Below are positions 1 to 12,466 of a stretch of 64,000 nucleotides of DNA, in pieces. A program made the position numbers and the translations under genes. The stretch is from Apostichopus japonicus (taxonomy: Eukaryota; Echinodermata; Holothuroidea; Aspidochirotida; Stichopodidae). The notes under the pieces were generated by a model. That model saw only the letters and a list, made by a program, of their open reading frames with translations, did no database searches and had not been told where the DNA came from. Where the stretch lies: positions 37,734,111 through 37,798,110 of the forward strand of contig NC_092576.1 in NCBI RefSeq assembly GCF_037975245.1, given 5' to 3'. Position 1 is the first letter of the stretch; every line of letters begins with the position of its first letter.

Positions 1-654
1 TCGCTCGCATGATGTTTCTTTTAGCATGTAATTAAAACAGCGGCGTTTACACGCCCATAGCCTTTGCACACCTTGTGCACTGTGAACTACCTGTTAACGA
101 TGACAAATAAGTATTATAACCATATTAGAAGTGAAAGAACAAACGTTAACTAAAATAGGGTCTACTCCGTGTGCATATATACAGTACCGTATACATCAAC
201 CTATCGAAATATGCATCAGATCGCTGTCACTCGAAGAAAGGAAGCGTCCTTTTTTCGAGGCGCTGGAACATGAGAGAAGCTTGCAAAATAAAGAAGAAGA
301 AAATGGGGTCAACAAGCAAAAAAGCTTGTAAACCAGACCACTAGATAACGTGTAGTAGTGGAATATACAAACGTTGCCCTTTTATCTTATAACTAATCAT
401 TTTTTGTGAAGATTGACGATGAGATTGCCATATGTTTGAATCGTGTAGTATACAACGTTTCAGTGCTGACATAATATGAACTATGTAACTACGTCGATGT
501 GCAAAACGCTGCCCTAAATGTTTTCCCACATGACTAATTGTTTTTGATGATACTGTGATATTCAACTTAATCAGTGTGAGACGGTAATATTCAATAAAAG
601 ATATACATGCTGTCATACGACTGGCTTGGTATTGACGCGATTTATATTTGGTAT
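1..654. other. No gene recognised
   Basis: Low-complexity-free, AT-rich sequence with no coding stretch, RNA gene or repeat that I can support. A short open frame of about 66 codons on the plus strand near 131-331 has no recognisable domain and no splice context. Confidence 0.5.
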
Positions 655-857
655 CAAACAGACTATGATTTAAACAAAAAAATAATTATCTAAGGGCTTT
701 GGAGCAAACACCAAACGACTCAAGTTATCAACTCTCAGCGCCAGTCTCCTTACATCGAGAATGTAGCCATCTGATTATGACGATGTTACGTCAAATGTAT
801 AACGCGAGTCTTTTTGCAGAGGAATAGATTTTAGCCAAAAAGGCGACCCCTCTATCC
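655..857 (+). repeat. Left half of a diverged local duplication
   Basis: This stretch resembles 1752-1960. Both begin with a shared AAACAGACTATG block and both end with a TTTAGCCAAAA(A/C)GGCG block, with weaker similarity between. The foldback element at 858-1578 lies between the two copies. The similarity is seen in the sequence; its extent was judged by eye and could be shorter. Confidence 0.4.
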
Positions 858-1578
858 TATGGAACGCGAAAAGGACCACAACATATGATAATGTTAATGA
901 TGATCTAATTTTATACGTTCATGTACTAAAAAACTTACGATCATGTACTGAACATATACGATGATGTACTAAAACACTAAGATGTACATCAAACATAAAG
1001 GATGATGTTATAAAAAGATGTACATCAAAACATGCGAAGATGTACTAAAAACGTAAGATGTACATCAAAACATATACGATCATGTACTGAAAACTTGAGA
1101 TGATGATGAAAAAGCGCAAGTTACAATAAAGTGGCGAATGAATATCCGTTATTGTCGTTTGAATACGCGTATGAATATCCATATATAAGGAATATAGGAC
1201 TATCAAATTTGATACCGAAGCCCCGCCCCTAATGGTTCTTAATGAGTAATTTACACTGAAATGCATACTCGTATGCATACGCCACATATGAATATACATA
1301 CGCGTATGCAGACGCCACATCTTTTGAACATAAGATTATAAGTACATGATCGTATTTGTTTTGATGTACATCGTACGTTTGTAGTACATGGTCGTATATG
1401 TTTAGAACATGATCGTATACTTTAAGTACATGATCGTATATGTTTGGTACATGATCGTAAATTTTTAGTACATGATCGTGTATTTTTAGTACATGATCAT
1501 AAGTTTTCAGTACACGATCGTATAAAATTAGATCATCATTTACATCATCATATGTTTTGGTCCTTTTCGCGTTCCATA
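858..1578. mobile_element. Foldback/MITE-like element with long inverted repeats and a 6-bp target duplication
   Basis: The left end begins TATGGAACGCGAAAAGGACC and the right end finishes with the exact complement, GGTCCTTTTCGCGTTCCATA. The inverted match continues inward for well over 60 bp through matching ATGATG and TCTAATTTTATACG blocks. Identical CTATCC hexamers flank both ends (852-857 and 1579-1584), as expected of a target-site duplication. Each arm is built of short tandem units of about 20 bp around GTACATGATCGTAT, arranged inversely, which is typical of foldback elements. There is no transposase, so it is non-autonomous. Open frames inside (for example 1444-1644, with repeated VHD motifs) are translations of the repeats. 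The superfamily is not assignable from a 6-bp duplication alone. Confidence 0.8.
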
Positions 1579-1751
1579 CTATCCAGCCAGAGCAAGGAAG
1601 CTAGGTACTGTACACGTCTTAGAATAATACTTAATTATAGATGACTAGCAACTAAGTCGCATGCAGGCTATATTCAGATGTTGCTGTAATTAATTAATGT
1701 ACAGCAAGAGTTTGTTGTTTTAGCTGACTCACTTATACATACACACGTTGT

Positions 1752-1960
1752 TGGCATTAAACAGACTATGTTTCTAATTTAAGTTTTAAGAAAAGAAAAA
1801 TAGATAGAGCCTGTGCAAGAACACCACCAATTTTATTAATCAACCTTTAGTCCACTTACATTGATATTTTGACCGTGAAATCTTCAGGGCGTGATGTCAA
1901 ACTTGTATCACGATTCCTTCGCAAAGGGAATATAGTTTAGCCAAAACGGCGTAGCTTATA
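1752..1960 (+). repeat. Right half of a diverged local duplication
   Basis: Partner of 655-857: shared AAACAGACTATG near the start and TTTAGCCAAAACGGCG near the end. It continues into unique AT-rich sequence up to about 2330, where copy A of the dispersed block begins. Confidence 0.4.
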
Positions 1961-2329
1961 ATATTGACTATGAGTGACATATTTGTCCATAGCATGTTGT
2001 TATAATCAATGGTCTATTTCAGGTATGTTAATAAGCCAGTTCATAGTTTGTAATGCACGTGTATGCATAATGTTCGTCTGATCAGCTGTGGGGGTATACT
2101 TTGGCAGATACAACACAAATATCAGTACAAATAGTACAGTAAGGTAGCAATGATGTCAGGCAACGTAAGTTGGTTAATTGCTTTGTTCACATTAATGGCT
2201 AGGGATATGGTAAACTGTGTATCATAATGAAAAGCAAGCTTTACCACATATAACTAAATATGTCAGAACGATTAGAAAATGAAGTTTTGGCTAAGTTTGA
2301 ACTACGTCTGTTAAATTCTTATATTGTAT

Positions 2330-3643
2330 ATAGCTACTGGAGTTTCGTGAATGATATGATATGTCAGTTAGATAAATATATAGAACATGTTTTAGATATC
2401 AACATCCAGTGACTGATAGTCGTAAGTCATTACGTTATTTACTCTACAGTTATATAATTTACTTACTAGCCAAGGTCTGGGAGTAGCATCTGCTATTTAT
2501 CTTATCCTTAGATGCAAACCCTAAGATCCATTTGAAAAGGGTTATCATGAAAACATTCATATTCTACAGTGAACATAGCCTCATACCGCGGTTCCTTTCG
2601 CAGATAATATAAGTAATTATTTGTAAGGCTGTTGTAAATATGTAATCCTAACCAATAGTTCAATTAATGTTCATTATTTATCATGTATTCTGTACTCTAT
2701 AACCAAGGATAACTCACTGTGGTAAACTTATTAGTAACGTTCCTTGTGATTCGATTTTGCCATTTGTGTGATACATTAATGAGTACCATCCCCTTCTATC
2801 ATTATAGTTCTCTGCTAGTCAGATTATAGTGTTTTACCAAGATCGACAATAGGCTACCGGCATTTGTGTTATAATCGTCTATGCCAAAGACTACATGCAA
2901 CGAGGATATTTAGTATGCAATTTACCCTCCAATCCCATTGCAAGTTCCATCAATGAGTCAGACAAATATTAATCTGTTTCAAATAATGCCAGCCATTTTG
3001 TCGTCATTTCTTTTTTTATTTTAATGTTGAATGAAAACGACGATCACCAAATGCGTCAAAATGACACGTCTTAAGCCGTTTTACGGAACAAAAACTCAAA
3101 ACAAGCGGACAGAAGGATGAAATGGAATGGATTATATTGCAGGTACAGTCAGTATCGTGCTACACAGCTACCACTCTGAGCAGAATACGTCCCTTTAACC
3201 TGTGACCTGTATAGTGCAACGTGTTCCTTAAAAACTCGGAGCTGGCTCATTGTGACAGTTTTCCCTTTAAATGTATATTGCAAAGCGCATGCGTGCATTT
3301 TTAATTGCCATGAAATGTTCGTTAAAATATAACTTTTGTTGTTATCAGACGGAGCCTTTCTAATTGTTGTCAGTCAATTACACACAACAACATAACTTTC
3401 AAGGTGTATTAAAAGTGTATTACATAATTGACTGTATTACAAATAAAATTAACACAGATAAAGAACGAGAAATACATGTACAAGATGAATTGTTGTCTAA
3501 CAGCTGTGATTGACTCTTTCACACTGCATAAGACTACTGAAAAACAACAATGTTAAGCACACTTAATAGCCATTGCTGTAAGAAATCCTACTATGAACAT
3601 TATATTAATGTAAATGCTACTATGACCACTATATTAACGTAAG

Positions 3644-3717
<74 letters not shown>

Positions 3718-5850
3718 CAATAAGATATAATGGTTTCAATGTTGTTGTTTTTTAAGACTACACACTGCCAGTCTGATATCACGAAACTTACCGATAGCGT
3801 GGAATTCATTTGTCTGTAATATATGTTAATTACTTCACAAAGGAGCGAAATGTAACGTTTCTTATACACAACATATAAGTACACCATATATCTGCAACCG
3901 AATGATTATTTCGAATACTCTGCAACTGACGAAGGACGCGGTCTGGTACAATATATGTAGAGAAACTAGTATTTATCCAAGCACGTTATTCATATTTACT
4001 TAATCTCTTCGCGATGGTTGACGGGATTCCTGGCACAAAGTCCGATCATGTTACTTATTTATTTGCGTGTGTATAATTTATAAGCTGTCTATTTGCATAC
4101 AGTATACGTTGATATCTGAGTTGTAAAAGAGTATATTGCACGCTAGCATAATAGTCTGGTTAAGTGCTAAAGGTAAAACCATTTTGTGCTTACCCTATAT
4201 AACAAGACTCAGTATATAATGTTAAGCACATAACGGAGTGAACAGTTACCAGATTCTGAAAGTCATTTAAAAAAAAAAAAATTCTAATATTCAAAGTTAT
4301 GTAAAAAAAAAGATAAAAAAAAGATAAACACACCAGAACAATGCCCACTTCATGGCCGGTTTCGTCCTTTTGAGACTCATTAGACAAGATTCAAACTCTG
4401 CACCTCACACGTCACAGACCGATTTTATTTTACATGGGCGTAAAGTCAATGTCACAGTGTATGATTGCCCGTGACTTTTATTTACGTAAATTATTATTTT
4501 TGAGAACAGTATAACTGCATATTTACACCAATAAAACTTACAAACTTTTACATGGGAGAGACGATCAAACATTTATCGTAGTAACAGTAAGTGTAACACA
4601 CGGTATAGTGCGAGTGTTTCACATTATGATTTGCTGGACGTGACACATCTATACTATATGAATTAAAGTAAAATGTTGATAGTCATAGTCATAATACAAA
4701 GTCCATAGTTTAATATACCTACCGTTAAGTATATATATATATCTTACCGGGTATTTTAGAATATGCATTTACAATACAATTAATGGTAAACGTCAACTGT
4801 TAAAATGACGATGCATTGGCCTGTTGAGTGAGACCTTACATTTGCAAAGTTACTTTTGTAAGATTTAAATATGCATCGTCTTTAACAGAAACTAGTTTTC
4901 TTCATGTCCATGTTCGATTCTCTACGAAGAAAATTTGTAAGAAGATCACCAAGTGAGATGAACACCTTTTACTTAACACAATAAAATAATTCCGTATATA
5001 TTTATACCAATACATATTGGTAACATGGAGTGTATCATTAACAAATCATGGAGTAAATAGCTATAATGAATTTACACATTTACACATGAATTGTTGCTAG
5101 TATATTGAGGAAAAATCACCGTGTGAAATTGCTTTTGGGAGAGTTGATTTAGGCGTACTGTTAAAAACCAATGTTACATAAATCTCACGTAGTTTCGGCG
5201 TATTGCTAAGAATAAATGTTATAACTTGAATCCCACAAAGTATAGGTTATTATACCTATGTATAATCCGCATGGACTAAAAGGTGTGGTGTAAAAAGTCC
5301 AGATGAAACAAATTCTCCCACCCCATCTCTCGTTGAAGATGGGAGATTCCCCTTTCACCCCCATTTCTCTTTGTGCACGCTACTACTTTGAATGACACGT
5401 GATGCATACACGTGACCTAGCCAAGCGTAAATGGCGGGATTGGCTGTTAGAGCGAGATATACAGTTATGTTAGTCTCGTAGTCTATGTCCACAAATCAAG
5501 GTCCATATTTACATTTTATTTTGACTGCAGTGATGCATAACTAGGTAACCACATTATGGCGAAATAGACACGTCCTATAAGCAGTCTAATGAAAGTATAC
5601 GATGAACATGCGTAAGTCAATGCCTATAACAGTGTTTCTGTTCAATACGACTAGACTGGATAATATTAAAGGACAGAGATCTGTATGGTCATTGTTGCTA
5701 GTAATAATATGCTAGTACCAATGTGCGTTATGGATTTAAATCTGAATCGTCACAATGGGCCGATTTCTTCTATAGCCTGTGAAATGACATTATAAATACG
5801 TATAAAAGTATCGCATAGTTCGCCCCCGTTCTGGCATAGTGACAAAATTT
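2330..5850 (+). repeat. Dispersed duplicated block, copy A
   Basis: About 3.5 kb that aligns collinearly, with many substitutions and small indels, to 56330-59800 and its continuation. Matching anchors include GTAACGTTCCTTGTGATTCG (A near 2737, B near 56771), the stretch AACTTACCGATAGCGTGGAATT (3786 and 57857), GAGACCTTACATTTGCAAAG (4830; B near 58930) and a CTCTCGTTG-centred stretch (5325, 59546, 61339). No conserved reading frame spans it, so it is more likely an old non-coding repeat or segmental duplication than a gene. A (TA)n tract and an AT-rich spacer lie inside. The family is not recognised. Confidence 0.7.
3646..3709. repeat. (TA)n microsatellite
   Basis: Uninterrupted AT dinucleotide run of about 64 bp inside copy A of the dispersed block. 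The corresponding place in copy B (near 57710) has no such run, so it expanded after duplication. Confidence 0.95.
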
Positions 5851-6650
5851 GGGTTTTGAGAAACGCACTGTAAAGATTTTCACATTTTGACTTTAGTATA
5901 GCGTAATTAAAAAAGGATCTTTTTTACCGAAAGTTGTCAATATTTCAAATATAACAAACAAAACTTTGAGTTCTCATATTTGTTGCTGATCGAAAAATTT
6001 CTTACAAAATAGTAATTTTAGTGTAAACATATTCGTCGTTATGTCATGTCACATTTCAGTTAATTTTAGACATTCGTCAAGCATTCGTCACTATGCTAGA
6101 ACTAAATTTTGAAGTTTCGACCTGTCACAGACTTTATCCGTCACTTTTGTGTGTAGTATCTAGGGTACACCGTGAATGTTCACTGTCCACGGGGAAAGGA
6201 AGGGAAAGGAATATGATGAAATGTGAACACATGCAGCTGCAAAAAGAATAGTTCCAGTGGCGTAATCTGTTAAGTCAGAACTCGTATAAAGCACACAGAC
6301 TACGAAAAATTGGGTGAAATTCTTCATTTTCAAGTTAGTGTATTACGTAAAATGTCTCTGACAATAGTTTCTAAGTATTTTTCAAACGCTTTGGGAAGCT
6401 TTTCTACTATAGGCATACTATCCCCTTAAACGGAATGTGAAATTTTTGCTACGCTCACAGGCACATTCATAATCTCCAACCCAACCTGGTGTGAATCCTA
6501 AGTTTTAGAGAGGTAAAAAACTGTGCCATTGTCCAAGTGTTTCCAAGTTGTACTGTAGTATGTTGTTCCGTCTTTTTATTTCCTTCCAGTATACATATAA
6601 AATTTATAGAGAGGAGGCATATAATACCTCAACAAGAAGAATAACTCATA
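5850..6650. other. No gene recognised
   Basis: AT-rich sequence after the end of copy A. I see no open frame of note, no splice-site pair with coding bias and no recognisable repeat family. A poly-T tract follows at 6657-6688. Confidence 0.4.
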
Positions 6651-6654
6651 TAAA

Positions 6655-6656
<2 letters not shown>

Positions 6657-6688
<32 letters not shown>
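6657..6688. repeat. Poly-T tract
   Basis: Thirty-two consecutive T. It could be the complement of a poly-A retroposon tail on the minus strand, but no element body is recognisable to its left. Confidence 0.85.
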
Positions 6689-6693
<5 letters not shown>

Positions 6694-6943
6694 GATAGGA
6701 TACCGAAAAGTTCAAGAATAACTAATGTAAATGGGGAGAAAATGTCAAGATGATAGGATAAACAAAATACATTCATTTCTGTCAAACCTGAAGGTTGCTA
6801 TACAAATTTTCTAGTAATTCGGTCTAAACGCCCCACCCCCTCCCCTCGTCCTTTTAGCAAATTAATTACTTAAGTATAAACTATGCTAGTACCTTCCAAA
6901 GTTTCATGTAAAAGTACTTTGTGGAGGACTTTCATTTGCTGTA

Positions 6944-7150
6944 CTCTGTGGGCTACCCTGTGGTTACAAACGTAAGCCAGGCCGACCGCATTTACGGTGG
7001 ATTGACAATTTAACTAAATGGTCCGGCCGTTCTGCAGCCCAGCTTCTCGAAGATGGCAGGCACCGGATTAACATTATAAAAGGTTACAAACCTAAGATTG
7101 TTTCTAAACTTCGGGGAGGTCAACGGGCCAATTTGGCTTATGACTATTGA
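6944..7150 (+). pseudogene. RTE-type LINE, C-terminal end of ORF2 (3' fragment)
   Basis: The plus strand reads open for 68 codons to a TGA at 7148. It contains the C-terminal signature of RTE/BovB-like reverse transcriptase proteins: a basic GRP.LRWIDN motif (here KPGRPHLRWIDNLTKWSG, codons about 15-32), then a helix with SAAQLLEDGRHR. The stop runs straight into a (TTGA)n tail at 7148-7166, which is how RTE elements end. Only this terminal stub remains; the RT core and endonuclease are absent, so this is a severely 5'-truncated insertion. The family call rests on the motif and tail, without database support. Confidence 0.65.
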
Positions 7151-7166
7151 TTGATTGATTGATTGA
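7148..7166 (+). repeat. (TTGA)n 3' tail of the RTE-like LINE
   Basis: About four and a half TTGA/TGAT units directly after the stop of the LINE fragment, as in RTE elements that end in short tandem repeats rather than poly-A. Confidence 0.7.
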
Positions 7167-7800
7167 GTGTACATGTTTAATTCTCTTCAGGAAGACACTA
7201 TGTAAAAAAACAGGCAAAACTTGAGAAACAAAGACGACAAATAATAAGAAAGCTAATAACAAATGCGTAAGAAATACAAATGAACAGATACGGTCTTATC
7301 ACTCTTGACGTCGAAAAGAAAACAAAGTGTGACTTGAAACTAATAAATAGAGTAGAACATAATTAGCGAAAAAAATCAGTGCGCTTTGAAATAAAAACAA
7401 ATAAAATGTCGGACTTATTAATAAGATTTTAAATTTCCTATCAATATTAAGAGCGTTATTATTAATCGGAATAAATTTGAAAAATAAAACATTTTTAATG
7501 ATTTTGGGGAAATTTGAATTTTACCCTACTGTAGCGTTTTATCTCATCTTAATCTTGACAATGGTATTTCATGCATAAAAAGTACGCCATTTAGGCATCG
7601 AGATAAAGTCCCATTTTGCGTTTCATACGATTAACTTGTCTTACTGTTGTACGCCATACAGTAAGTCACATGTGTAGCTGTCATCTTTTAACTACTTCCG
7701 ATCTATTTATTTGACTAAAATTGGAACAAACAAACCCATTGTTATCAATATTTCCCCCAACTGTGCTAGGAAGACACATGAATGTCATTTTTGCCAAAAC
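7167..7800. other. No gene recognised
   Basis: AT-rich sequence between the RTE stub and a 34-bp minisatellite. No gene or repeat that I can support. Confidence 0.4.
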
Positions 7801-7804
7801 ATCA

Positions 7805-8240
7805 ACCGCAATCTCAACAGTATGGTCCCCAAACGTCGACCCCACCCTTAATACTATGGTTCTAAAACTTCAACTGCGCTGTCATCAGTATGCTGCCCAA
7901 ACGTCGACCCCACCCTCGATACTGTGGTGCCCAAACGTCGACCTCACCCTCAACAGTATGGTGCCTAATCATCCATCCCACCCTCAACAGTATGGTACCC
8001 AAACGTTGGCCCAACACTCAACATTATGGTGCCTAATTGTCCATCCCACCCTCAACAATATAGTGCCCAAATGTCCACCCCACCCTCAACAGTGTGGTGC
8101 ACAAATGTCCATCCGACCCTCAACAGTATGGTGCCTAAACGATGACACCCTCAACACTATGGTTCTCAAACGACAACCCCACTCTCAACACCCTGGTGCC
8201 AAACGTCAACACGGCCCTCAGCAATATCTCCTTGGACGCT
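7805..8240 (+). repeat. 34-bp minisatellite
   Basis: About 12 imperfect copies of a 34-bp unit of the form CAACAGTATGGTGCC followed by variable CAAACGTCGACCCCACCCT. Two adjacent units starting at 7949 and 7983 are both exactly 34 bp. Because 34 is not a multiple of three, the 176-codon open frame over this array (7721-8251) cycles through all three phases of the unit. It is an artefact of stop-poor, C-rich sequence rather than a repeat protein. Confidence 0.85.
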
Positions 8241-8504
8241 CCTCAATATAAGTAAATGAGTATATGATAAGTCAGAACCATTCCTTTTGCGAAGCTGCAG
8301 CTGTATTTATGCCCGATGGATAATGTACTACATTTTTTGGGGTAATTTAGATCTAGCTCCTGCAAGCAGGAACTCGCGAAGAAGCCTCATTGTCTTATCT
8401 AAGCCGCAAGCTGACCGAAGTCAGTCTCTTACATTCATATTAAACGTCCATAATCATAAATTGTAAATTGTTAACAACTCTGTAACTGGACGACATACAT
8501 TAAT

Positions 8505-8577
8505 CTGTGAGTGATTCGAGCCGGGGATCTTATGATTGAATGGCATCGGTGTTAACCACTGAGCTAACACTCTAGAA
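8505..8577 (-). repeat. tRNA-derived SINE head or tRNA relic
   Basis: On the minus strand the order is an A-box-like TTAGCTCAGTGGTTAAC (8551-8567), about 30 bp of spacer, then a B-box-like GGCTCGAATCA (8512-8522). This is the internal RNA polymerase III promoter layout of a tRNA. The anticodon arm and acceptor stem do not pair convincingly, so I call a tRNA-derived SINE head or decayed tRNA rather than a functional tRNA. The SINE body and tail are not evident downstream. Confidence 0.5.
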
Positions 8578-8799
8578 GTTTAATATTTAATATTCATTGA
8601 AAGCATCATCGTCACTCTGATTTTGTTCGTCATTCTCCAACGACCACAAAGGCTTTTAATTATCAAACTATAGGAATGTTCTTATATGATTCACTGAATA
8701 AAGATTTACCCTCAGATATTCATGTTTTGTCTTCACAATTTTGCAGAACATGCTACATTTTCCATGTTATAATTAGTCGCATGAAAGACAAAAGTTATT

Positions 8800-8955
8800 C
8801 TCTGAGTCAATAAGGCATGTTACTGATACGAGTTAGCCCGACACTCTCTCTAAGTCAACCAGGCATTGTACTGCATGAGTCAGCCCGAATCTCTTTCTAA
8901 GTCAACAATGCAAGGTACTGGACGACTCAGTTCGAATCTCTCTCTAAGTCTGCAA
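8800..8955 (+). repeat. Short tandem repeat, period near 58 bp
   Basis: Nearly three diverged copies, each running TAAGTCAAC..(G)CA..GTACTG....GAGTCAG(C/T)(C/T)CGAATCTCTCTC. Seen directly by the recurring CTCTCTAAGTC and CCGAATCTCT blocks. Confidence 0.7.
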
Positions 8956-11095
8956 CACGTATTCGTTGAAAAATTAAAATATTGGTAGATAATTAAAATG
9001 CTACAAGATGTTATTAATGTCTGTCATTGGTTTATAAGTTGAACTTTCTAGCTCAGTTAACATGGTTAATCGGTTTATTTATGAGTTTTTGATTTATCAA
9101 ATTTGAACTCTAAATTGCCAAGAATCAAATATTAGTTCAAAATATTCAAGAATCAAATATCACAATACACTTGCTAACTAACTTCTCACGAAGTAGGAGT
9201 GAAACTTAAGAAGCATGGCAGGTGAAGCAATTTGCGGTAGCAGTAATTTTGCTGGAGGTCGAACCATTTTACACTGTGAGCAAACATCTTTGCTTGTTTT
9301 TCCTCCCAAATTCAGTGTACAAGCAGTTATTTGTTAACTTTTGTTAAAAAAGGAAATGCTACAGTACATGCTAAGAATAAGCCTTACATTTAATTTTAAT
9401 AAAAGGCAAAATTAGGGCAAATTAACACAAAAAAATATTTAATAAAAAAATATTTTTTTTCATTTACTCTGATCATTTAAGATGAAATATAAGATTACTT
9501 AGTCATTAATTAGTGATCATAATTAATAATGAAAAATATTTCTCTAAGTTTCATGGAACTAATCCCCTTGTCTCATCACTTCACCATTCAGCCTGTAAGT
9601 CATGGTGGTATGGGAGGACGATTTTCAAGAAGTTGCGAGTGGAACGTTGTTTTAATCTATACCCTTGTTGGAGGAGTTGGCCATCTGGTTCCTGATGGTT
9701 AAAGGGATTGTAAAAAGTGTCTCTAATGTACTTATGTTAAGTATTTTACCTAGTCAGAGGATGCTCCTCAATGCTGCATACTCTGTATACAGACTAATTA
9801 CTACAGGTTTTAACTGAAATAAATCGGTGCACTTAGGCAACTTGGAAGGTCTTCTATTAAAGGTTGTCATTCCGGCCACCCCCCCCCCAATAGTGCTTTA
9901 AGACATCAATGCTTGAAAATGTGTAAGTTGACTAGTTTCTTTCTGGGGGGTGTGACATTGCACTGGATTAATATTCTTGCTTATGTCCATGCAGATGTTT
10001 ATCACAAGGACCACATTACCAAGAATATTTTGTTAAGTCAATTAATCTACCCCATTAATGCGTCATTTGTGGCATGTTCTTCATGCATGCATTTAACCTG
10101 TTAATCATAGGTTGGGCATAGCCTTCTGTGCTGGTTTCTGTTAGGAAATGCCATTTGTCAAGTGTCAGGTATGTTAATGTGTCAGACTGTTTCCGTATGG
10201 TAATCGATTTGTTGAAGCTGAAATAATGCATTGTTTTTGCACAGGCTTTGTTCTGGTACACACCGACTTCTTTTGTAATTGAAACTGTGCTATTTTGCGG
10301 GTTGGGTTGGTTTTCCAGAAATTTTCTTACTAATGGGTTCTTTTACAGCAGACTTATATTTAAGCTTTGCCCTCAAGACACTATTACTATTTTTACTATT
10401 ATGAATGGTAATATCTTTAAAAATAGTGAATCTGATGTATTAATTAAACAGAGATACTTTAAATTAGAATACCTTGATGCCAAGTTTGTTGAGCATGAAA
10501 AGGTATTAGTTCAAACTCACACTAAATGAAAAATGAATTACTCTGGTCAATTTATCAAAATAAAAGCAGTGCAGACTAAAAGATAAGGACAACTGTGAAA
10601 AATTGAAAATGTTCTTTTCCTAACATATTTACAGTTCCTTTACTTGACACATCTGAAGTTCTAGAGGAGGATAGGTAGTTATGAGAGATAAATTTGTTCT
10701 TTACTTTCTGTATAGTATTCTTCCAGCTCATTGAGCTGGGACGTCAACTTAAGCAAAATTCAAATAAAAGAATATTGCCGATAAAAGAAATTTCTGTTGG
10801 AAATTGCTATTGCTGAGGCAGTTGTTTTGGAGGAATATCTTCGCAGGATGAATCCATTGCTGATTTGGAGGGAAACAGTATATAAAGTTATGTATAATTT
10901 ATCTTTCAACTACCCAATCGCCTTTAATTTCTGTCTGAAAGACAGCGACTCGGTATTTGTTGTCATTAGAAGGTACGTTCCACAGATGAGCTAACCCTTC
11001 ATTCTGGTATTGGTACCCAAACCTTTTGAAAGTTCTGTTTTTGGTCCCAGAAATATTGGAAGAGTATTATTTGTAGTCCCACATATTCCACAAAT
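8956..11095. other. No gene recognised
   Basis: AT-rich sequence with only short open frames (for example 9215-9337, 9913-10104 and 10248-10529), none with a recognisable domain or convincing splice context. A C-run lies at 9882-9890. Some stretches (9540-9700, 10240-10530) have modestly coding-like composition and may be decayed mobile-element sequence, but I cannot name them. Confidence 0.35.
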
Positions 11096-11099
11096 TTAG

Positions 11100-11290
11100 T
11101 TCGAAACAAGTTTTATCTGGTCCCACAAATGATGTCTCTCAGGTGTGTTGTTTTGGTCCCACAATTTGGTCTGGTCCCACAATTGATGTTTCTCAGGTGT
11201 GTGGTCACAAACGTGTGTTTTTAAGGTCCAACACATGAGGTGTACATTCTGGTTCCACAAATCAGGTCCAACAATTGTTGATGCAAAATG
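11100..11290 (+). repeat. Degenerate GGTCCCACAA minisatellite
   Basis: Repeated GGTCCCACAA(A/T)..ATG.(C/T)TCTCAGGTGTGT units, decaying at both ends into GGTTCCACAAATCAGGTCC-like forms. It lies just 5' of a LINE fragment. Open frames across it on the minus strand are repeat translations. Confidence 0.6.
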
Positions 11291-11489
11291 TACCAAGTTA
11301 CTGGTCTTAATATTATTGTGGAGGTGAGTATGCGTGAAGGTATGTGAGCGTTTATTTTAAACATGTTAAGCCTTTCGCAGCATCCTTTTATAGACCCTTT
11401 ACAATTTGCATACAATTCTGGTTGCAGCTGTGAAGAAACCATCCTTGGGATCATTGACAGGATATACTCTCACTTATAACATTATGGTT

Positions 11490-12466
11490 ATTCTGCACGG
11501 GTAATGTTTTTCGATTTTTCCTCTGCCTTTAATACTATTCAACCCCATAATTAAGTATTTAAACTCTTAAAAATGGACATCCCCGATGGTTTAATTAAAT
11601 GGATTATGACGTATGTTACCAACCGTACACAGTTTGTGAAACTTAGTCCCACATGCCGTTCAGATAATATTATGCCCAATACAGGAACCCCTCAAGGGAC
11701 TGTCCTGGCTCCTTTTCTTTTCTCAGTATACACGTCTGATTGCAGATCTCTGTCGGAGAGGTGCCCTCTCATCAAGTTTGCCGATGATACCACCATGGCT
11801 GGACTCATTCATGAAAATGATGATAGGGCATACCTCCACCAAATGCAATCATTCGTGGACTAGTGTGACTCTAACTTTTTAACAATTAACTGTCTCTAAA
11901 ACAAAAGAAATGGTCATCGACTTTAGACATAATGTTATTCCACCACCGCCTGTAATTATCAAAGAGAATGAGGTATAACGTGTGTCTACCTATAAATATC
12001 TGGGAGTGGTTTTCAACGATAAATTGACTTGGACGGATCATGTTGACGTCCTGGTTAGAAAGTTGAATTGGAGATCATATTATCTGTGAAAAAGTCATTT
12101 CCAGAACGGAAATTTGAGATATGTTCTATAATGCTACCATCTGTGGAGTTTGGAGTTACTGCCTCATTTGTTGGAGAGGTAACGTTAGTAAGACAAAAAG
12201 GGATCGCGTTGACATCATTAAAAAAAAATGAAATATTTGTAGGGGGGTTTCAGTCTGCTGCTGATTTTTTCTACCAGTGTCTCCTACAATCCAAGCGCAA
12301 CTCCGTTTGGCACGACTGTAGTCACCCATTTCATGTTCAACTCCATGATAGATTATTGGATAGGGGCATTGGTAGACTAAGACATCTTCAACTGAAAACT
12401 GATCGGCACTGCAATTCACGTATCCCTCGTGCTATAAAACTGTACAGCAGCAATTTGAGTCGTTAG
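11490..12466 (+). pseudogene. Reverse transcriptase pseudogene of the CR1/L2-like LINE
   Basis: The first part reads VMFFDFSSAFNTIQP, the conserved RT block with its first catalytic Asp, followed by one in-frame stop. The open stretch 11573-11863 has GTPQGTVLAPFLFSVY (the PQG block) and KFADDTTMAGL (the catalytic YADD box, here FADD). After a stop and a frameshift the thumb region resumes: KEMVIDFRHN, then STYKYLGVVFNDKLTW near 11980-12040, the standard LINE YLG block. A further shift leads to 12068-12466, which ends with IPRAIKLYSS, the usual C-terminal block. At least three stops or shifts break it. The family assignment comes from these motifs only. Confidence 0.75.

Noticed and set aside
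1045-1644. Frames inside and overlapping the foldback element
   Set aside because: Products of the short tandem units; no domain.
7721-8251. 176-codon frame that looks like a repeat protein
   Set aside because: The 34-bp unit is not a multiple of three, so the peptide does not repeat with a constant unit; C-rich DNA merely lacks stops.
8800-8955. Could regular repeats in the window be a CRISPR array?
   Set aside because: Units are contiguous or diverged tandem repeats without unique spacers, in a eukaryotic setting.
9215-9337. 40-codon frame beginning MAGEAICGSSNFAGG
   Set aside because: Looks mildly protein-like but has no splice site, domain or partner; below what I can support.
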